Shown here piece by piece: positions 1 to 6,820 of a DNA stretch of 64,000 nt. The stretch is taken from the NCBI GenBank assembly GCA_038850275.1, contig JAWCLZ010000002.1, positions 1-64,000 on the forward strand. Reading direction: 5' to 3'. A program made the translations under genes and the position numbers. Origin of the DNA: JAWCLZ01 sp038850275. Its GTDB lineage: Archaea > Halobacteriota > JAWCLZ01. Under the pieces are notes generated by a model. It worked only from the letters and a program-made list of their open reading frames with translations. It was not told the DNA's origin and made no database searches. The number at the start of each line of letters is the position of its first letter. The stretch's first letter is position 1.

Positions 1-2
1 TT

Positions 3-296
3 TAAATCGCTTTGAGTTTCATCGACTTCCTCTAAAGCTTTAAATAGAAGTTCTTGCCTTCTTATTTCATCTGGCTCTTTAACAAGACCAGCGCGCTTCA
101 TCTCTTCCCAAGTCGGTAGAGAATCAAAGCCACAGATAGTGCGCCAGCCACAATTATTTTTATCATAATAATAAAAAACACGCAATAGATATTTTGGTGA
201 GTCTTTAGTCAACTCAAAAAACGACTTGGCATCTAGCCTTGCATCTAACCCTACATCTAACTTTGCATCTAGCTCTGCATTTAACTCAGTGTTTTG
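3..296 (-). CDS. Partial CDS of unknown function, runs off the left edge
   Basis: An open frame on the minus strand continues past base 1, so the C-terminus is missing. Reading inward from an in-frame TAG at 297-299 it first encodes a four-residue repeat (LDAK, LDVG, LDAR) and then a plausible globular stretch with SPKYLLRVFYYYD, CGWRTICGFDSL and TWEEMKRAGL. There is no ATG or GTG at the 5' end; the only conventional start is TTG at 210-212, which would exclude the repeat. I do not recognise the family. The missing start and the nearby recombinase remnant suggest it could be decayed, but the composition after base 212 still looks coding. Confidence 0.45.
229..288. repeat. Five 12-base tandem repeats
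   Basis: Five consecutive 12-base units of the type gcatctaacctt, with a few substitutions, fill this interval exactly. On the minus strand they encode a repeated LDAx peptide at the open 5' end of the partial gene. The period is a multiple of three, so copy-number change would keep the frame. Confidence 0.8.
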
Positions 297-391
297 CTAA
301 CCATTTACTCACGTCTATCTAGGTGTTTACTAAGAGTTTACTGTTATTTTTCTAACCGTATTTTCAGCCACTTAAAGGGATATATCAATAG

Positions 392-570
392 TGATTGAGC
401 TGAAAACAATTGAAGAATTTCTTAAATTGATAAATAGTGAAAACACAAAGACAACTTATAAAAGTGCCCTAAATTACTATTTCAAGGGCTATAGCAAAGC
501 AGTTTTTCCAAACACCACATATGTATACCTAGCAGGGGAGAAGAGGAGAATTAGAGAGATTTTGGTTTAA
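392..570 (+). pseudogene. Remnant of a tyrosine-recombinase N-terminal domain
   Basis: A GTG at 392 opens a frame that stops after 12 codons, but a one-base shift near 420 continues it as LKLINSENTKTTYKSALNYY to a TAA at 568-570. The composite (VIELKTIEEF, then LKLINSENTK and so on) looks like the N-terminal core-binding helices of XerC/D-type or archaeal integrases. The catalytic domain with its R-H-R-Y residues is absent. I therefore call a frameshifted, truncated remnant. The family assignment rests on pattern only and is tentative. No tRNA or duplicated attachment site is visible beside it. Confidence 0.35.
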
Positions 571-793
571 TCTCCATTTTATGTGGATGGCAACTATTAC
601 TAGGGGAAAAGTAGAGAAAATTTTGAGTAGAGTTTTAATTAAATAATTCATTTAATTTATTCAAAAATATTTATATTCTTGTACACATATTAATTTAATC
701 AAATTTTACCAGTGAATTGTTGATTATTCTTTTTAATTATTTGATTAGAAAAGATTATTTATTTAAATAATGAATTAAAGGTGGGGTGCATCA

Positions 794-1048
794 ATGGCTA
801 AGATATTTGCAAAGCATTTATCTGATAGAAAGGTTGTAACAACCGATGGCTCAGCAATTGGCAAGCTTTATAACATTACAGTGGATTTAAAGACAGGGAG
901 ACTCATAGATCTAGTGGTAGAGCCAGATCCAGGTGCAAATCTCGAGGGATATCACATTGAGGGTAACTTTGTTCTCCTTCCATTTGAATGCGTTAGAGCT
1001 GTGCAGGACTTCATAGCTATAGATAAAAAAGCTGCGGTTATTCAATAA
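794..1048 (+). CDS. PRC-barrel domain protein
   Basis: This 84-residue protein is a single PRC-barrel: MAKIFAKHLSDRKVVTTDG, then IGKLYNITVDLKTGRL, and the closing segment with LLPFECVRAVQDFIAID. Stand-alone archaeal PRC-barrel proteins of this size are common; the fold is shared with RimM and the H subunit of photosynthetic reaction centres and is thought to mediate RNA or protein contacts, but the role of the archaeal form is not settled. The ATG is preceded by a purine-rich ribosome-binding site (GGTGGGGTG, 780-788) and by an AT-rich promoter region. The 3' end faces the candidate RNA gene on the opposite strand. Confidence 0.85.
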   Translation: MAKIFAKHLSDRKVVTTDGSAIGKLYNITVDLKTGRLIDLVVEPDPGANLEGYHIEGNFVLLPFECVRAVQDFIAIDKKAAVIQ

Positions 1049-1064
1049 TTTTTAAATTGTCCCT

Positions 1065-1283
1065 CGGCACTAACTCCAAGAGTTCATCCGCTGGCAAGGC
1101 CGCTGTCCCTCTTAGTAATCCCTATGCCGAGGTATATCTCGCGCTATGGTTGTCTCAAATTCATCGCTTGGATTGCTCCAATTGCTCATATGAGGACCTA
1201 TATAGCACGAGCTATTGCCCTCATTTCGCTCGAGTGTTCATCCACTCTATCTATAGAGAGTTACACCCGCCCTCTTTGAGGGC
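1065..1283 (-). ncRNA. Candidate structured non-coding RNA, unknown class
   Basis: This stretch is clearly more GC-rich than its AT-rich flanks. Read on the minus strand it contains a perfect GCCCTC/GAGGGC hairpin at its 5' end, a TTGGA-GCAA-TCCAA hairpin with a GNRA-type tetraloop (the plus-strand loop TTGC is not of that type), an AACTC/GAGTT hairpin, and an 8-bp helix CCTCGGCA/TGCCGAGG enclosing the 3' third. A TATA box on the same strand lies about 25 bases before the first hairpin. The 84-codon TTG frame on the plus strand here looks non-biological. I see no SRP RNA signature; the 3' end reads GACA, which is compatible with an H/ACA box but the pocket is not convincing. Confidence 0.5.
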
Positions 1284-1304
1284 ATTTAATACTTTATTAC
1301 TTCA

Positions 1305-1313
1305 CATATAAAG
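1305..1313 (-). promoter_or_regulatory. TATA box of the candidate RNA
   Basis: CTTTATATG on the minus strand, preceded by a purine-rich BRE-like stretch. Its centre lies about 26 bases upstream of base 1283, the first base of the 5' hairpin of the candidate RNA, which is the spacing expected for an archaeal promoter. Confidence 0.5.
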
Positions 1314-1339
1314 CTTTTTTTTGAAATTTAAAAAAATAA

Positions 1340-1621
1340 TCAACGGGCTTTAGTTGCCTCTGCTATTGTTTTCTCAGCTAGCTCTTGCATTCGAATAGAA
1401 ATTCTACTTGGATTTGAGGATTCCTCGCTTATTAACGAGGCAAGTTTGGTTCCAAGTACAAAAATAGCGTGTTTATGCTCTGCCTTGCTTCGGTGGATGT
1501 GCAATGGACTTATATGCAAAGCATTGTATTCAGAGAAATCGCCGCCAATTCCATTTTGTTCAAAATATCGTTTTATCTGTACCAATAGAGAATGGAGATG
1601 TATAAGTTCCTCCTTATGCAA
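1340..1621 (-). CDS. UPF0058 family protein
   Basis: A 93-residue helical protein that opens with HKEELIHLHSLLVQIKRYFE and continues with a conserved ALHISPLHIHRSKAEHKHAI segment, the pattern of the small archaeal UPF0058 family. The function is unknown. The start is TTG at 1621-1619, with GAAGGGG about eight bases before it; the family begins at this point, which supports the TTG. It lies 3' of dnaG on the same strand, separated by an AT-rich gap with octamer repeats, so it probably has its own promoter. Confidence 0.8.
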   Translation of the reverse strand: MHKEELIHLHSLLVQIKRYFEQNGIGGDFSEYNALHISPLHIHRSKAEHKHAIFVLGTKLASLISEESSNPSRISIRMQELAEKTIAEATKAR

Positions 1622-1777
1622 ACTTTCAACCCCTTCATCCTGTTAGTTGAAGTATGGAAATTTAGGGGTACTAAAAATTTATGTAGGAAATATATTTCCT
1701 ATAAGTTTATTTTTTATTTTGCTTTTTTTTAGATGCTTTAATGAGCATAAAAAAGGAAAATTAAATGTTAAAATATT

Positions 1778-1809
1778 AACAATTTAACAATTTAACAATT
1801 TAACAATTT
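1778..1809. repeat. Four 8-base tandem repeats at the dnaG stop
   Basis: Four perfect AACAATTT units in tandem. The last unit supplies two of the three bases of the dnaG stop codon (1808-1810 on the minus strand). The rest of 1622-1807 is AT-rich and shows no gene. Confidence 0.85.
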
Positions 1810-3052
1810 AAAGATTTTCAGCTGTAAAGATTTTAATTGAAAGAGGCTTCTTCACAATGTTCCCTAGCTTCATTCCAACTAAATAATCTAACTTTTTCTC
1901 AGCGGCAATGTCAATTATCCTCTGAGTAATAACTCCATCGAATACCACGCTGCGAACATTGGCGTCGGTTTCCTTCAGGGCTTTTGCAAGGTCTCGCACT
2001 GCAACTTCTTTAATTACATTTCTATTTGCATCCAAAAGCTTAGCACTCAAAGTACCACTTAACTCAGCCACGTAACGCTTGAAGTCATCGCCCTCCCTCT
2101 CGCTCTCTTGAGGCTCAAGCGCCTTAGTTAGTTCCTCAACGCGTCCCTCCACTCTAGAGCTCTCTTCGCGATAGAAAATCCTCTTTTTAGAAGCTAGTTC
2201 CTTTCGCCTTAACCTGCGTTCCTTCACCTGCTGCATATCCACAACTTGCTCCACAGGCAGCTTATTCCTAAGCGCCTTAATAATTTCTTTCTGAGTTAAA
2301 TCCTCAACACTCTTGCCCTCAGGTGCTCTGGCAACGTAGTCAACTTCTGCAACTTGCAATAGCTCTTTAAGCAATAGATCTCCACCTCTATCGCCATCTA
2401 GGAACGCAGTTACGGTTTTCTTCCTACTTAACTCGCCAATTATCGGTGGGACATTGGTACCCTCAACTGCAATTGCATTTTTAATTCCATATTTAAGCAA
2501 ATTAAGCACATCCGCCCTTCCCTCAACAATGATAATAGCATCTGAATCCATAACATTAGGCCCAGCAGGCAGCCCTTCTTCGCCAAATAATGTTATCTCC
2601 TCAACCTTCACAGCTTGCTTTACTGCCTCAACTAACTCTTGACTCTCAGGCACTCCTTCGTCGAACATACTAGTGAGAATAACTTTAGCTCTCTCAATTA
2701 TTTGCTTTCTCTTGCTAACTCTAACGTCCTCAATTTTCTCAACCTTAATGCTTGCTAAGCAAGGTCCAACTCTATCAACTGTCTCTAAGGCAGCAGCTAA
2801 GATGGAGGTCTCAATTTTATCCAAGCTTGAGGGAATTAAAATTGTACCAACTGATTTTCCAAACTTTGATTCAATGTTAACTTCGATTCTCCCAATCCTA
2901 CCTGTCTTTTGAAGATCCCTAAGATCAAGATCGCTGCCTAGCAATCCCTCAGTCTGGCCAAATATAGCTCCAACTACATCTGGTCTCTCAACCACTCCTT
3001 CAGCATTTATTTGAGCGTGAATGATGTATTTAGTTGTATCTGAGGCTTCCAT
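1808..3052 (-). CDS. dnaG: Archaeal DnaG-type primase
   Basis: This 414-residue protein matches archaeal DnaG. An N-terminal domain (residues about 1-165, with YIIHAQINAEGVVERPDVVG) precedes a TOPRIM fold with the conserved glutamate in IIIVEGRADVLNLL (E177) and the acidic pair in FLDGDRGGD (D219, D221). A charged linker at about 280-330 leads to a C-terminal domain. Archaeal DnaG can make primers in vitro and is also associated with the RNA exosome, so a role in RNA turnover is as likely as one in replication. It carries no zinc finger, unlike bacterial DnaG, which is normal for the family. The length is typical. Confidence 0.95.
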   Translation of the reverse strand: MEASDTTKYIIHAQINAEGVVERPDVVGAIFGQTEGLLGSDLDLRDLQKTGRIGRIEVNIESKFGKSVGTILIPSSLDKIETSILAAALETVDRVGPCLASIKVEKIEDVRVSKRKQIIERAKVILTSMFDEGVPESQELVEAVKQAVKVEEITLFGEEGLPAGPNVMDSDAIIIVEGRADVLNLLKYGIKNAIAVEGTNVPPIIGELSRKKTVTAFLDGDRGGDLLLKELLQVAEVDYVARAPEGKSVEDLTQKEIIKALRNKLPVEQVVDMQQVKERRLRRKELASKKRIFYREESSRVEGRVEELTKALEPQESEREGDDFKRYVAELSGTLSAKLLDANRNVIKEVAVRDLAKALKETDANVRSVVFDGVITQRIIDIAAEKKLDYLVGMKLGNIVKKPLSIKIFTAENL

Positions 3053-3209
3053 TTCACCATCTCCCGAAAAATAGCTAGATAACTTACCTACTTTTTTGGA
3101 TTAAGTGATGAGATGAATATTATCTAACTATTTCTCGTTTTATTTTATTTTTTATTCGTTAACTATATTTAATTAGACTTTAAGGTTTTAATAATTTATG
3201 GTCTCAATA

Positions 3210-3617
3210 TCACTCATCACTCAATCTACACTCAATGCGCAATCGCGCGATATAGCTTGGCAGATTCTCAACTTCCTTCACATCTTTTTTGATCAAATCA
3301 CCTAGTTTGGTTCTAATTCTCAAATTTACATTGCGACCCAGCGCTGAGAGATATGTGCTTATCTTCTCTGCAATTAAATCGCCTTTCTTATCCCAGTCGG
3401 TTAGTAAAACGATTTCCACGCCATCATTAGCCATTTTATCTGATATCTGAAGGAGTGGATAGTGAGAAGCAACTACCACCATACCCTCGATTCCAAGATC
3501 GCGTAGAGCTCTTTCATCTTTTTTCCCTTCAACTAAAATAATTGCACCTTTTTTCGAATCATTCCTTAATTCATTCATCAATAACTCAATTTCCTTCAGC
3601 CTCTCCTCATCACGCAT
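3210..3617 (-). CDS. Small TOPRIM-domain protein
   Basis: I start this gene at the ATG at 3617, two bases after the AMMECR1 stop, rather than at an upstream ATG that would overlap AMMECR1 by 71 bases. The resulting 135-residue protein is a bare TOPRIM domain: IILVEGKKDERALRDLGI carries the glutamate and VLLTDWDKKGD the DxD motif. Small archaeal TOPRIM proteins resemble the catalytic part of RNase M5 and are presumed nucleases or nucleotidyl-transfer enzymes; the substrate is unknown. Tight spacing with AMMECR1 implies co-transcription, and dnaG, another TOPRIM gene, follows after 157 bases. Confidence 0.85.
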   Translation of the reverse strand: MRDEERLKEIELLMNELRNDSKKGAIILVEGKKDERALRDLGIEGMVVVASHYPLLQISDKMANDGVEIVLLTDWDKKGDLIAEKISTYLSALGRNVNLRIRTKLGDLIKKDVKEVENLPSYIARLRIECRLSDE

Positions 3618-3618
3618 A

Positions 3619-4188
3619 TTAATGTTCTCCCTCGGAAAAAATCTGTCCCTCGAATCTATATATCTTGGTATCCTCGTCCCACCAAGCATCTGGAGGTAAG
3701 TTTGCCTTCATACAAGTATAGCTTAAAAACTCCTCCACATCCCAATTTTGCTCAACTGGTACTTGAGGAAGAAGCAATCCACTGTATATTCCCCTTCTAA
3801 CTAGTAAGCCATGCTTGCCAATGATTATTTCCTTAGGCAAGTCCTTTGGCTTGACTTTAATAAGCTCCATTGGAGTTAGTACAGTTACCTCTAATTTTAG
3901 CTTGTCGAGTTCTTCTATTCTAACTGGTTCAAAGCGAGGATCGCTAGTGGCAGCGCTAATAGCAGCATCCACAATTGCCTCCCCAAGAGGTAAAGTTGGA
4001 TAGGGATGTCCAATGCAGCCCCTTAACTCGCTGTTTCTATGGATAGATACAAAAACTCCGCGTTTCTCCTTAAAACCACCAGTTAAATTCGGCTTTATCT
4101 TCCTCCCTGTCTTTAAATATGTTTCAATAGCCTCTCTAGCAAGGCGAAGTGCAGCTTTTCCCTCTTCTTCTGTTAAAAGATTTACCAT
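3619..4188 (-). CDS. amrA: AMMECR1 domain protein (AmmeMemoRadiSam component)
   Basis: A 189-residue AMMECR1 protein with the invariant ELRGCIGHPYPTLPLGEAI motif (R and C of RGCIG) and the C-terminal EFLSYTCMKANLPPDAWW segment. In many archaea AMMECR1, Memo and a radical SAM enzyme form the AmmeMemoRadiSam system, proposed to modify a biomolecule, possibly protein or RNA. A matching radical SAM gene lies at 62178-63212 in this window; no Memo gene is seen. It leads an operon with the TOPRIM gene. A TATA element (4220-4213 on this strand) sits 25 bases from the ATG, so the mRNA is probably leaderless. Confidence 0.92.
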   Translation of the reverse strand: MVNLLTEEEGKAALRLAREAIETYLKTGRKIKPNLTGGFKEKRGVFVSIHRNSELRGCIGHPYPTLPLGEAIVDAAISAATSDPRFEPVRIEELDKLKLEVTVLTPMELIKVKPKDLPKEIIIGKHGLLVRRGIYSGLLLPQVPVEQNWDVEEFLSYTCMKANLPPDAWWDEDTKIYRFEGQIFSEGEH

Positions 4189-4212
4189 GTTAAATTAATT
4201 TCTTAAGCACAA

Positions 4213-4220
4213 GGTATAAG
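4213..4220. promoter_or_regulatory. TATA element possibly shared by rnpB and AMMECR1
   Basis: GGTATAAG on the plus strand, CTTATACC on the minus strand. It ends 25 bases before the first base of RNase P RNA (4245) and, in the other direction, 25 bases before the AMMECR1 ATG (4188). No better-placed TATA is seen for either gene; the AT-rich run at 4230-4243 is too close to rnpB. Confidence 0.45.
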
Positions 4221-4244
4221 TCTTTTCATTAAATAAATATAAAA

Positions 4245-4635
4245 GGGAGAGTGGAAGGGCAGCTGCCGGTACTTAAGCGCTTACGAAGCGCTTAGGAAGT
4301 GCTGAGGAAAGTCCCCTCACCATCCGGAAAGGCGAGCATGCGCAAGCATGTGGAGCGAGAGCTCTGGCTCTGGCACAGCAACGCCACGTCCAAGCGAATT
4401 GGGATGATGCGGCTGAGCGTTTAACGCGAGAAGAAGTTCAGTAATGAACTTCGAGTTAACCCGTTGACGTCTCGCTTGGGAGCGTTGGAACGGCGAATCC
4501 TCGCCGGTGCAAGCCAAAAGGGCTTATGAGGATCTGGACGAGGCTCTTGGTAGGCGCTTAGCCAAATGCTGCAAAGCCCAAATCTCTGCTGCTGCAGAGG
4601 GGCTTAACAAAAGGGGGCTTACTCTCCACACTCCC
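4245..4635 (+). ncRNA. rnpB: RNase P RNA
   Basis: The archaeal type A RNase P RNA, the catalytic subunit that trims the 5' leaders of pre-tRNAs. The ends pair as P1 (GGGAGAGTGG with CCACACTCCC, one mismatch). The universal GAGGAAAGTCC block is at 4304-4314, a conserved GAAC/GCAA-rich core follows, and the 3' core block AACAAAAGGGGGCTTA lies close to P1. The length of about 390 bases is within the archaeal range. It is divergent from AMMECR1 and followed after 37 bases by a tRNA-modification gene. Confidence 0.95.
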
Positions 4636-4672
4636 AAAATCTTATTATGGATAAAAAATGAAATTAAATTAA

Positions 4673-5203
4673 ATGCTTGAAGAATACAACGTTCTTTTAA
4701 CAGCGATGAAGGGGGAAGAATTCAGTCTTTTGCGCCAGCTTGAAGCACTTAACCTAGGGGTTTTCAAAAGCGCTAATTTTAAAGATGTAATCCTTGGTAA
4801 AGTGGAAAACATTGAGGCTTTCCTCAAGCGAATTGAGGAGGAAACCATTTTTGGATTAGCAAGAGTGATGTATATTGAAAACTGGATTGACTTCAATCTT
4901 GAAAATTTCGAGGAAGAAGTTTTTAAAGTAATAAAAGATAGATTGCAAGAAGTAAAGCAGGGGCAGAGCTTTTGCGTGCGTATCTCAAGGAGAGGGTTAA
5001 AGGGAAAGCTTAATTCTCAGCAAGCAGAAAAAAATCTTGGCTCTTTAATCTGGAAAGAACTTGAAGCTAGAGGGATAGAGCCAAGGGTGGACTTGAAGGA
5101 GCCTGATTGGCTCATAAATATTGAAACCATTGCTAGCAAAGCTGGCATATCAATGATACCAAAGGAGAAAAGGGAAGCTTATTTCTACCTAAGAAGTAGA
5201 TAG
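4673..5203 (+). CDS. THUMP-domain protein, TAN1-like
   Basis: A 176-residue protein whose C-terminal half is a THUMP domain (FCVRISRRGLKGKLNSQ, then IWKELEARGIEPRVDLKEPD and the PKEKREAYFY end). Stand-alone THUMP proteins of this size are related to yeast Tan1, the tRNA-binding partner needed for N4-acetylcytidine at position 12 of tRNA-Ser and tRNA-Leu; the acetyltransferase partner is not in this window. The position directly after RNase P RNA fits a role in tRNA maturation. It begins at an ATG without an obvious ribosome-binding site. Confidence 0.8.
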   Translation: MLEEYNVLLTAMKGEEFSLLRQLEALNLGVFKSANFKDVILGKVENIEAFLKRIEEETIFGLARVMYIENWIDFNLENFEEEVFKVIKDRLQEVKQGQSFCVRISRRGLKGKLNSQQAEKNLGSLIWKELEARGIEPRVDLKEPDWLINIETIASKAGISMIPKEKREAYFYLRSR

Positions 5204-5205
5204 CT

Positions 5206-5237
5206 ATTTTAATAAAAATATAAAATTTTAATAAAAA
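5206..5237. repeat. Two copies of a 13-base AT-rich unit
   Basis: ATTTTAATAAAAA occurs at 5206-5218 and 5225-5237, filling the gap between the convergent THUMP and bioY genes. The low complexity means chance similarity is possible. Confidence 0.5.
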
Positions 5238-5238
5238 A

Positions 5239-5871
5239 TTAGTAAAACCAGTTTTTGGGTTTATAGCTAGGATCAACCTCGCCATTGTAGGCCTTCTTCG
5301 GGGTTAGCGCACTTGCAATGTTAGCTGCAATTAATGCTTTGAATATATCTCCAGGGATAAATGGAAGTACACCAAGCACTAGAGCTTGCTCGAGATTTAA
5401 ATGCAAGAGCAATGCAAGGTATATTGCTCCTGGAATATAGATTATGGAGGTGCCGATGAGCATTATGATAAACATTGCTGCAAATCCCCTAGCTTTAACA
5501 TAGCGATCAATGAACCATCCAATTAATCCCGCGGCGAATATGAACCCAGCTATATATCCAGCTGTTGCGCTCGTTAAAATCGAAATACCACCTCTCCAAC
5601 CAGCGAACCAAGGCACTCCTATAATACCTAGAGATGCATATATCCCCTGACTCGCGGCGCCATATCTAGCTCCAAGCATTACTCCACTTAGTAGTACTCC
5701 AAAGGTTTGAGCTGTTATTGGCACTGGAGTAAATGGAAGATAGATTTTAACCTGTGCAAGCAAGCCAGTTAGCATTGCGAAGCAAAAAGCTAGAGCAAGT
5801 TTATAAACAAATCTACACTCGTATCGCCATTTAAAAAATTCATAGGTTTTGTTTTTATATATATCCAACAT
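5239..5871 (-). CDS. bioY: Biotin transporter BioY
   Basis: A 210-residue membrane protein with six hydrophobic segments and BioY family motifs: KIYLPFTPVPITAQTFGV near residue 43, a GARYGAASQGIYASLGIIGV segment, and FIPGDIFKALIAA near the end. BioY is the biotin-binding S component of ECF transporters and can also work alone. No biotin-specific A or T subunits adjoin it; the ECF module at 35023-37333 could serve it only if shared, which is not shown. The gene stands alone. A palindrome just upstream may be its operator. Confidence 0.92.
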   Translation of the reverse strand: MLDIYKNKTYEFFKWRYECRFVYKLALAFCFAMLTGLLAQVKIYLPFTPVPITAQTFGVLLSGVMLGARYGAASQGIYASLGIIGVPWFAGWRGGISILTSATAGYIAGFIFAAGLIGWFIDRYVKARGFAAMFIIMLIGTSIIYIPGAIYLALLLHLNLEQALVLGVLPFIPGDIFKALIAANIASALTPKKAYNGEVDPSYKPKNWFY

Positions 5872-5886
5872 TGTTATCCCTCTCTT

Positions 5887-5898
5887 TTAACTGGTTAA
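5887..5898. promoter_or_regulatory. Palindrome upstream of bioY, possible operator
   Basis: TTAAC-TG-GTTAA is an inverted repeat 16 bases before the bioY ATG, downstream of an AT-rich TATA-like stretch, so it overlaps the expected transcription start. GTTAAC-type half-sites are a feature of BirA biotin operators in bacteria, but the spacing here is much shorter, so the link is only suggestive. Confidence 0.35.
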
Positions 5899-6004
5899 CA
5901 TTTTAAATACTTTTTCTTTTGATTTCCCTAGGAACTTAGATTCGTAAAGGAGAAATCTGAATCTTAGAAACTTTTATTTCCATAGGCATCATCATTTCTC
6001 ACAA

Positions 6005-6745
6005 ATGGCGAAGTGCTCTATCTGCGGAAAGCAGATATATCTCCCATTTAAATGTAAATTCTGCGGGGACAGCTTTTGCGAGGAACATAGATTGCCTGAA
6101 AACCACTGGTGCATTGGACTTAAGAGCTATGAAAGGGATTTAAGAGAAAGGAGAATTTTAATGCCTGAGCCTAGCTTGCAGCCTAAGAATAGGTTTTTCC
6201 ATTTATTTAACATTTTCTCCCAAAATTACTCCTATATACTTTTACTTCTGATTTCAATCTCCTTTATACTGCAGCTCATACCAGGGTATGAAGAGCTTTT
6301 GATCTTAACACCTAGTTTAGTTCTTCAAAGGCCTTGGACTTTAATTACTCATATCTTCTTGCACGCGAACTTCACCCACTTCTTCTTCAACATATTATTC
6401 TTAATATTCTTCGCCCCAGTTCTAGAGAGGAAAATTGGAAGCGCGAAATTTTTATTTATATTCTTCGCCTCAGGGGTAATCGCGGGCATTGGCCATTGTT
6501 TAACTTCAAGTAACCCAGTTGTGGGTGCAAGTGGGGCTTTATATGGTGTTTTTGGTGCACTAGCGATGATAGAGCCACACATGACTGTATATGTCTACTT
6601 CATCCCCATGAAAATAGGTGTAGCAGTTTTGCTCTTTGCTTTAATGGATTTCCTATTAATTGGATCAGGAGATATGATTGCACACGCAGCTCATTTATCG
6701 GGATTATTAGTTGGCTTGATAGTTGGTTATAATTTAAAAAGTTAA
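6005..6745 (+). CDS. Rhomboid protease with N-terminal AN1 zinc finger
   Basis: This 246-residue protein fuses two domains. Residues 4-36 form an AN1-type zinc finger (CSIC, FKCKFC, FCEEHRLPENHWC). Residues about 76-245 form a six-helix rhomboid: HIFLHANFTHFFFN (H120, N122, H125, N129), catalytic serine S176 in VGASGALYG, and the histidine partner H230 in HAAHLSGLLVG. Rhomboids cut transmembrane helices inside the membrane. AN1 fingers bind ubiquitin-like proteins or other partners, so the finger may recruit substrates on the cytoplasmic side. A TATA-like CTTTTATTT at 5971-5979 gives a nearly leaderless transcript. Confidence 0.92.
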   Translation: MAKCSICGKQIYLPFKCKFCGDSFCEEHRLPENHWCIGLKSYERDLRERRILMPEPSLQPKNRFFHLFNIFSQNYSYILLLLISISFILQLIPGYEELLILTPSLVLQRPWTLITHIFLHANFTHFFFNILFLIFFAPVLERKIGSAKFLFIFFASGVIAGIGHCLTSSNPVVGASGALYGVFGALAMIEPHMTVYVYFIPMKIGVAVLLFALMDFLLIGSGDMIAHAAHLSGLLVGLIVGYNLKS

Positions 6746-6771
6746 ATTTGCAGGGAAGATTTTGACATAGC

Positions 6772-6799
6772 AAGCGAAGAGAATAAAAGCGAAGAGAAT
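6772..6799. repeat. Two copies of a 13-base unit between convergent genes
   Basis: AAGCGAAGAGAAT occurs at 6772-6784 and 6787-6799, between the rhomboid stop and the chorismate mutase stop on the other strand. Confidence 0.7.
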
Positions 6800-6820
6800 T
6801 TTTTATACTTTATTTTCATT

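Noticed and set aside
1065..1283. Assignment of the RNA candidate as SRP RNA or H/ACA RNA
   Set aside because: The helix 8 motifs of SRP RNA are absent and the ends do not pair. The GACA near the 3' end fits an ACA box, but no convincing pseudouridylation pocket or kink-turn was found.
1057..1311. 84-codon plus-strand frame with TTG start
   Set aside because: Its sequence is rich in Ser, Cys, His and Tyr with no recognisable fold, and the segment has RNA-like hairpins and a minus-strand TATA box, so I treat it as overlapping the candidate RNA.
3210..3689. Longer TOPRIM gene starting at 3689
   Set aside because: It would overlap AMMECR1 by 71 bases and adds an N-terminus encoded out of frame over conserved AMMECR1 sequence; the ATG at 3617 follows the AMMECR1 stop directly.
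4317..4517. 66-codon minus-strand frame
   Set aside because: It lies inside RNase P RNA, whose conserved blocks and P1 pairing are clear.
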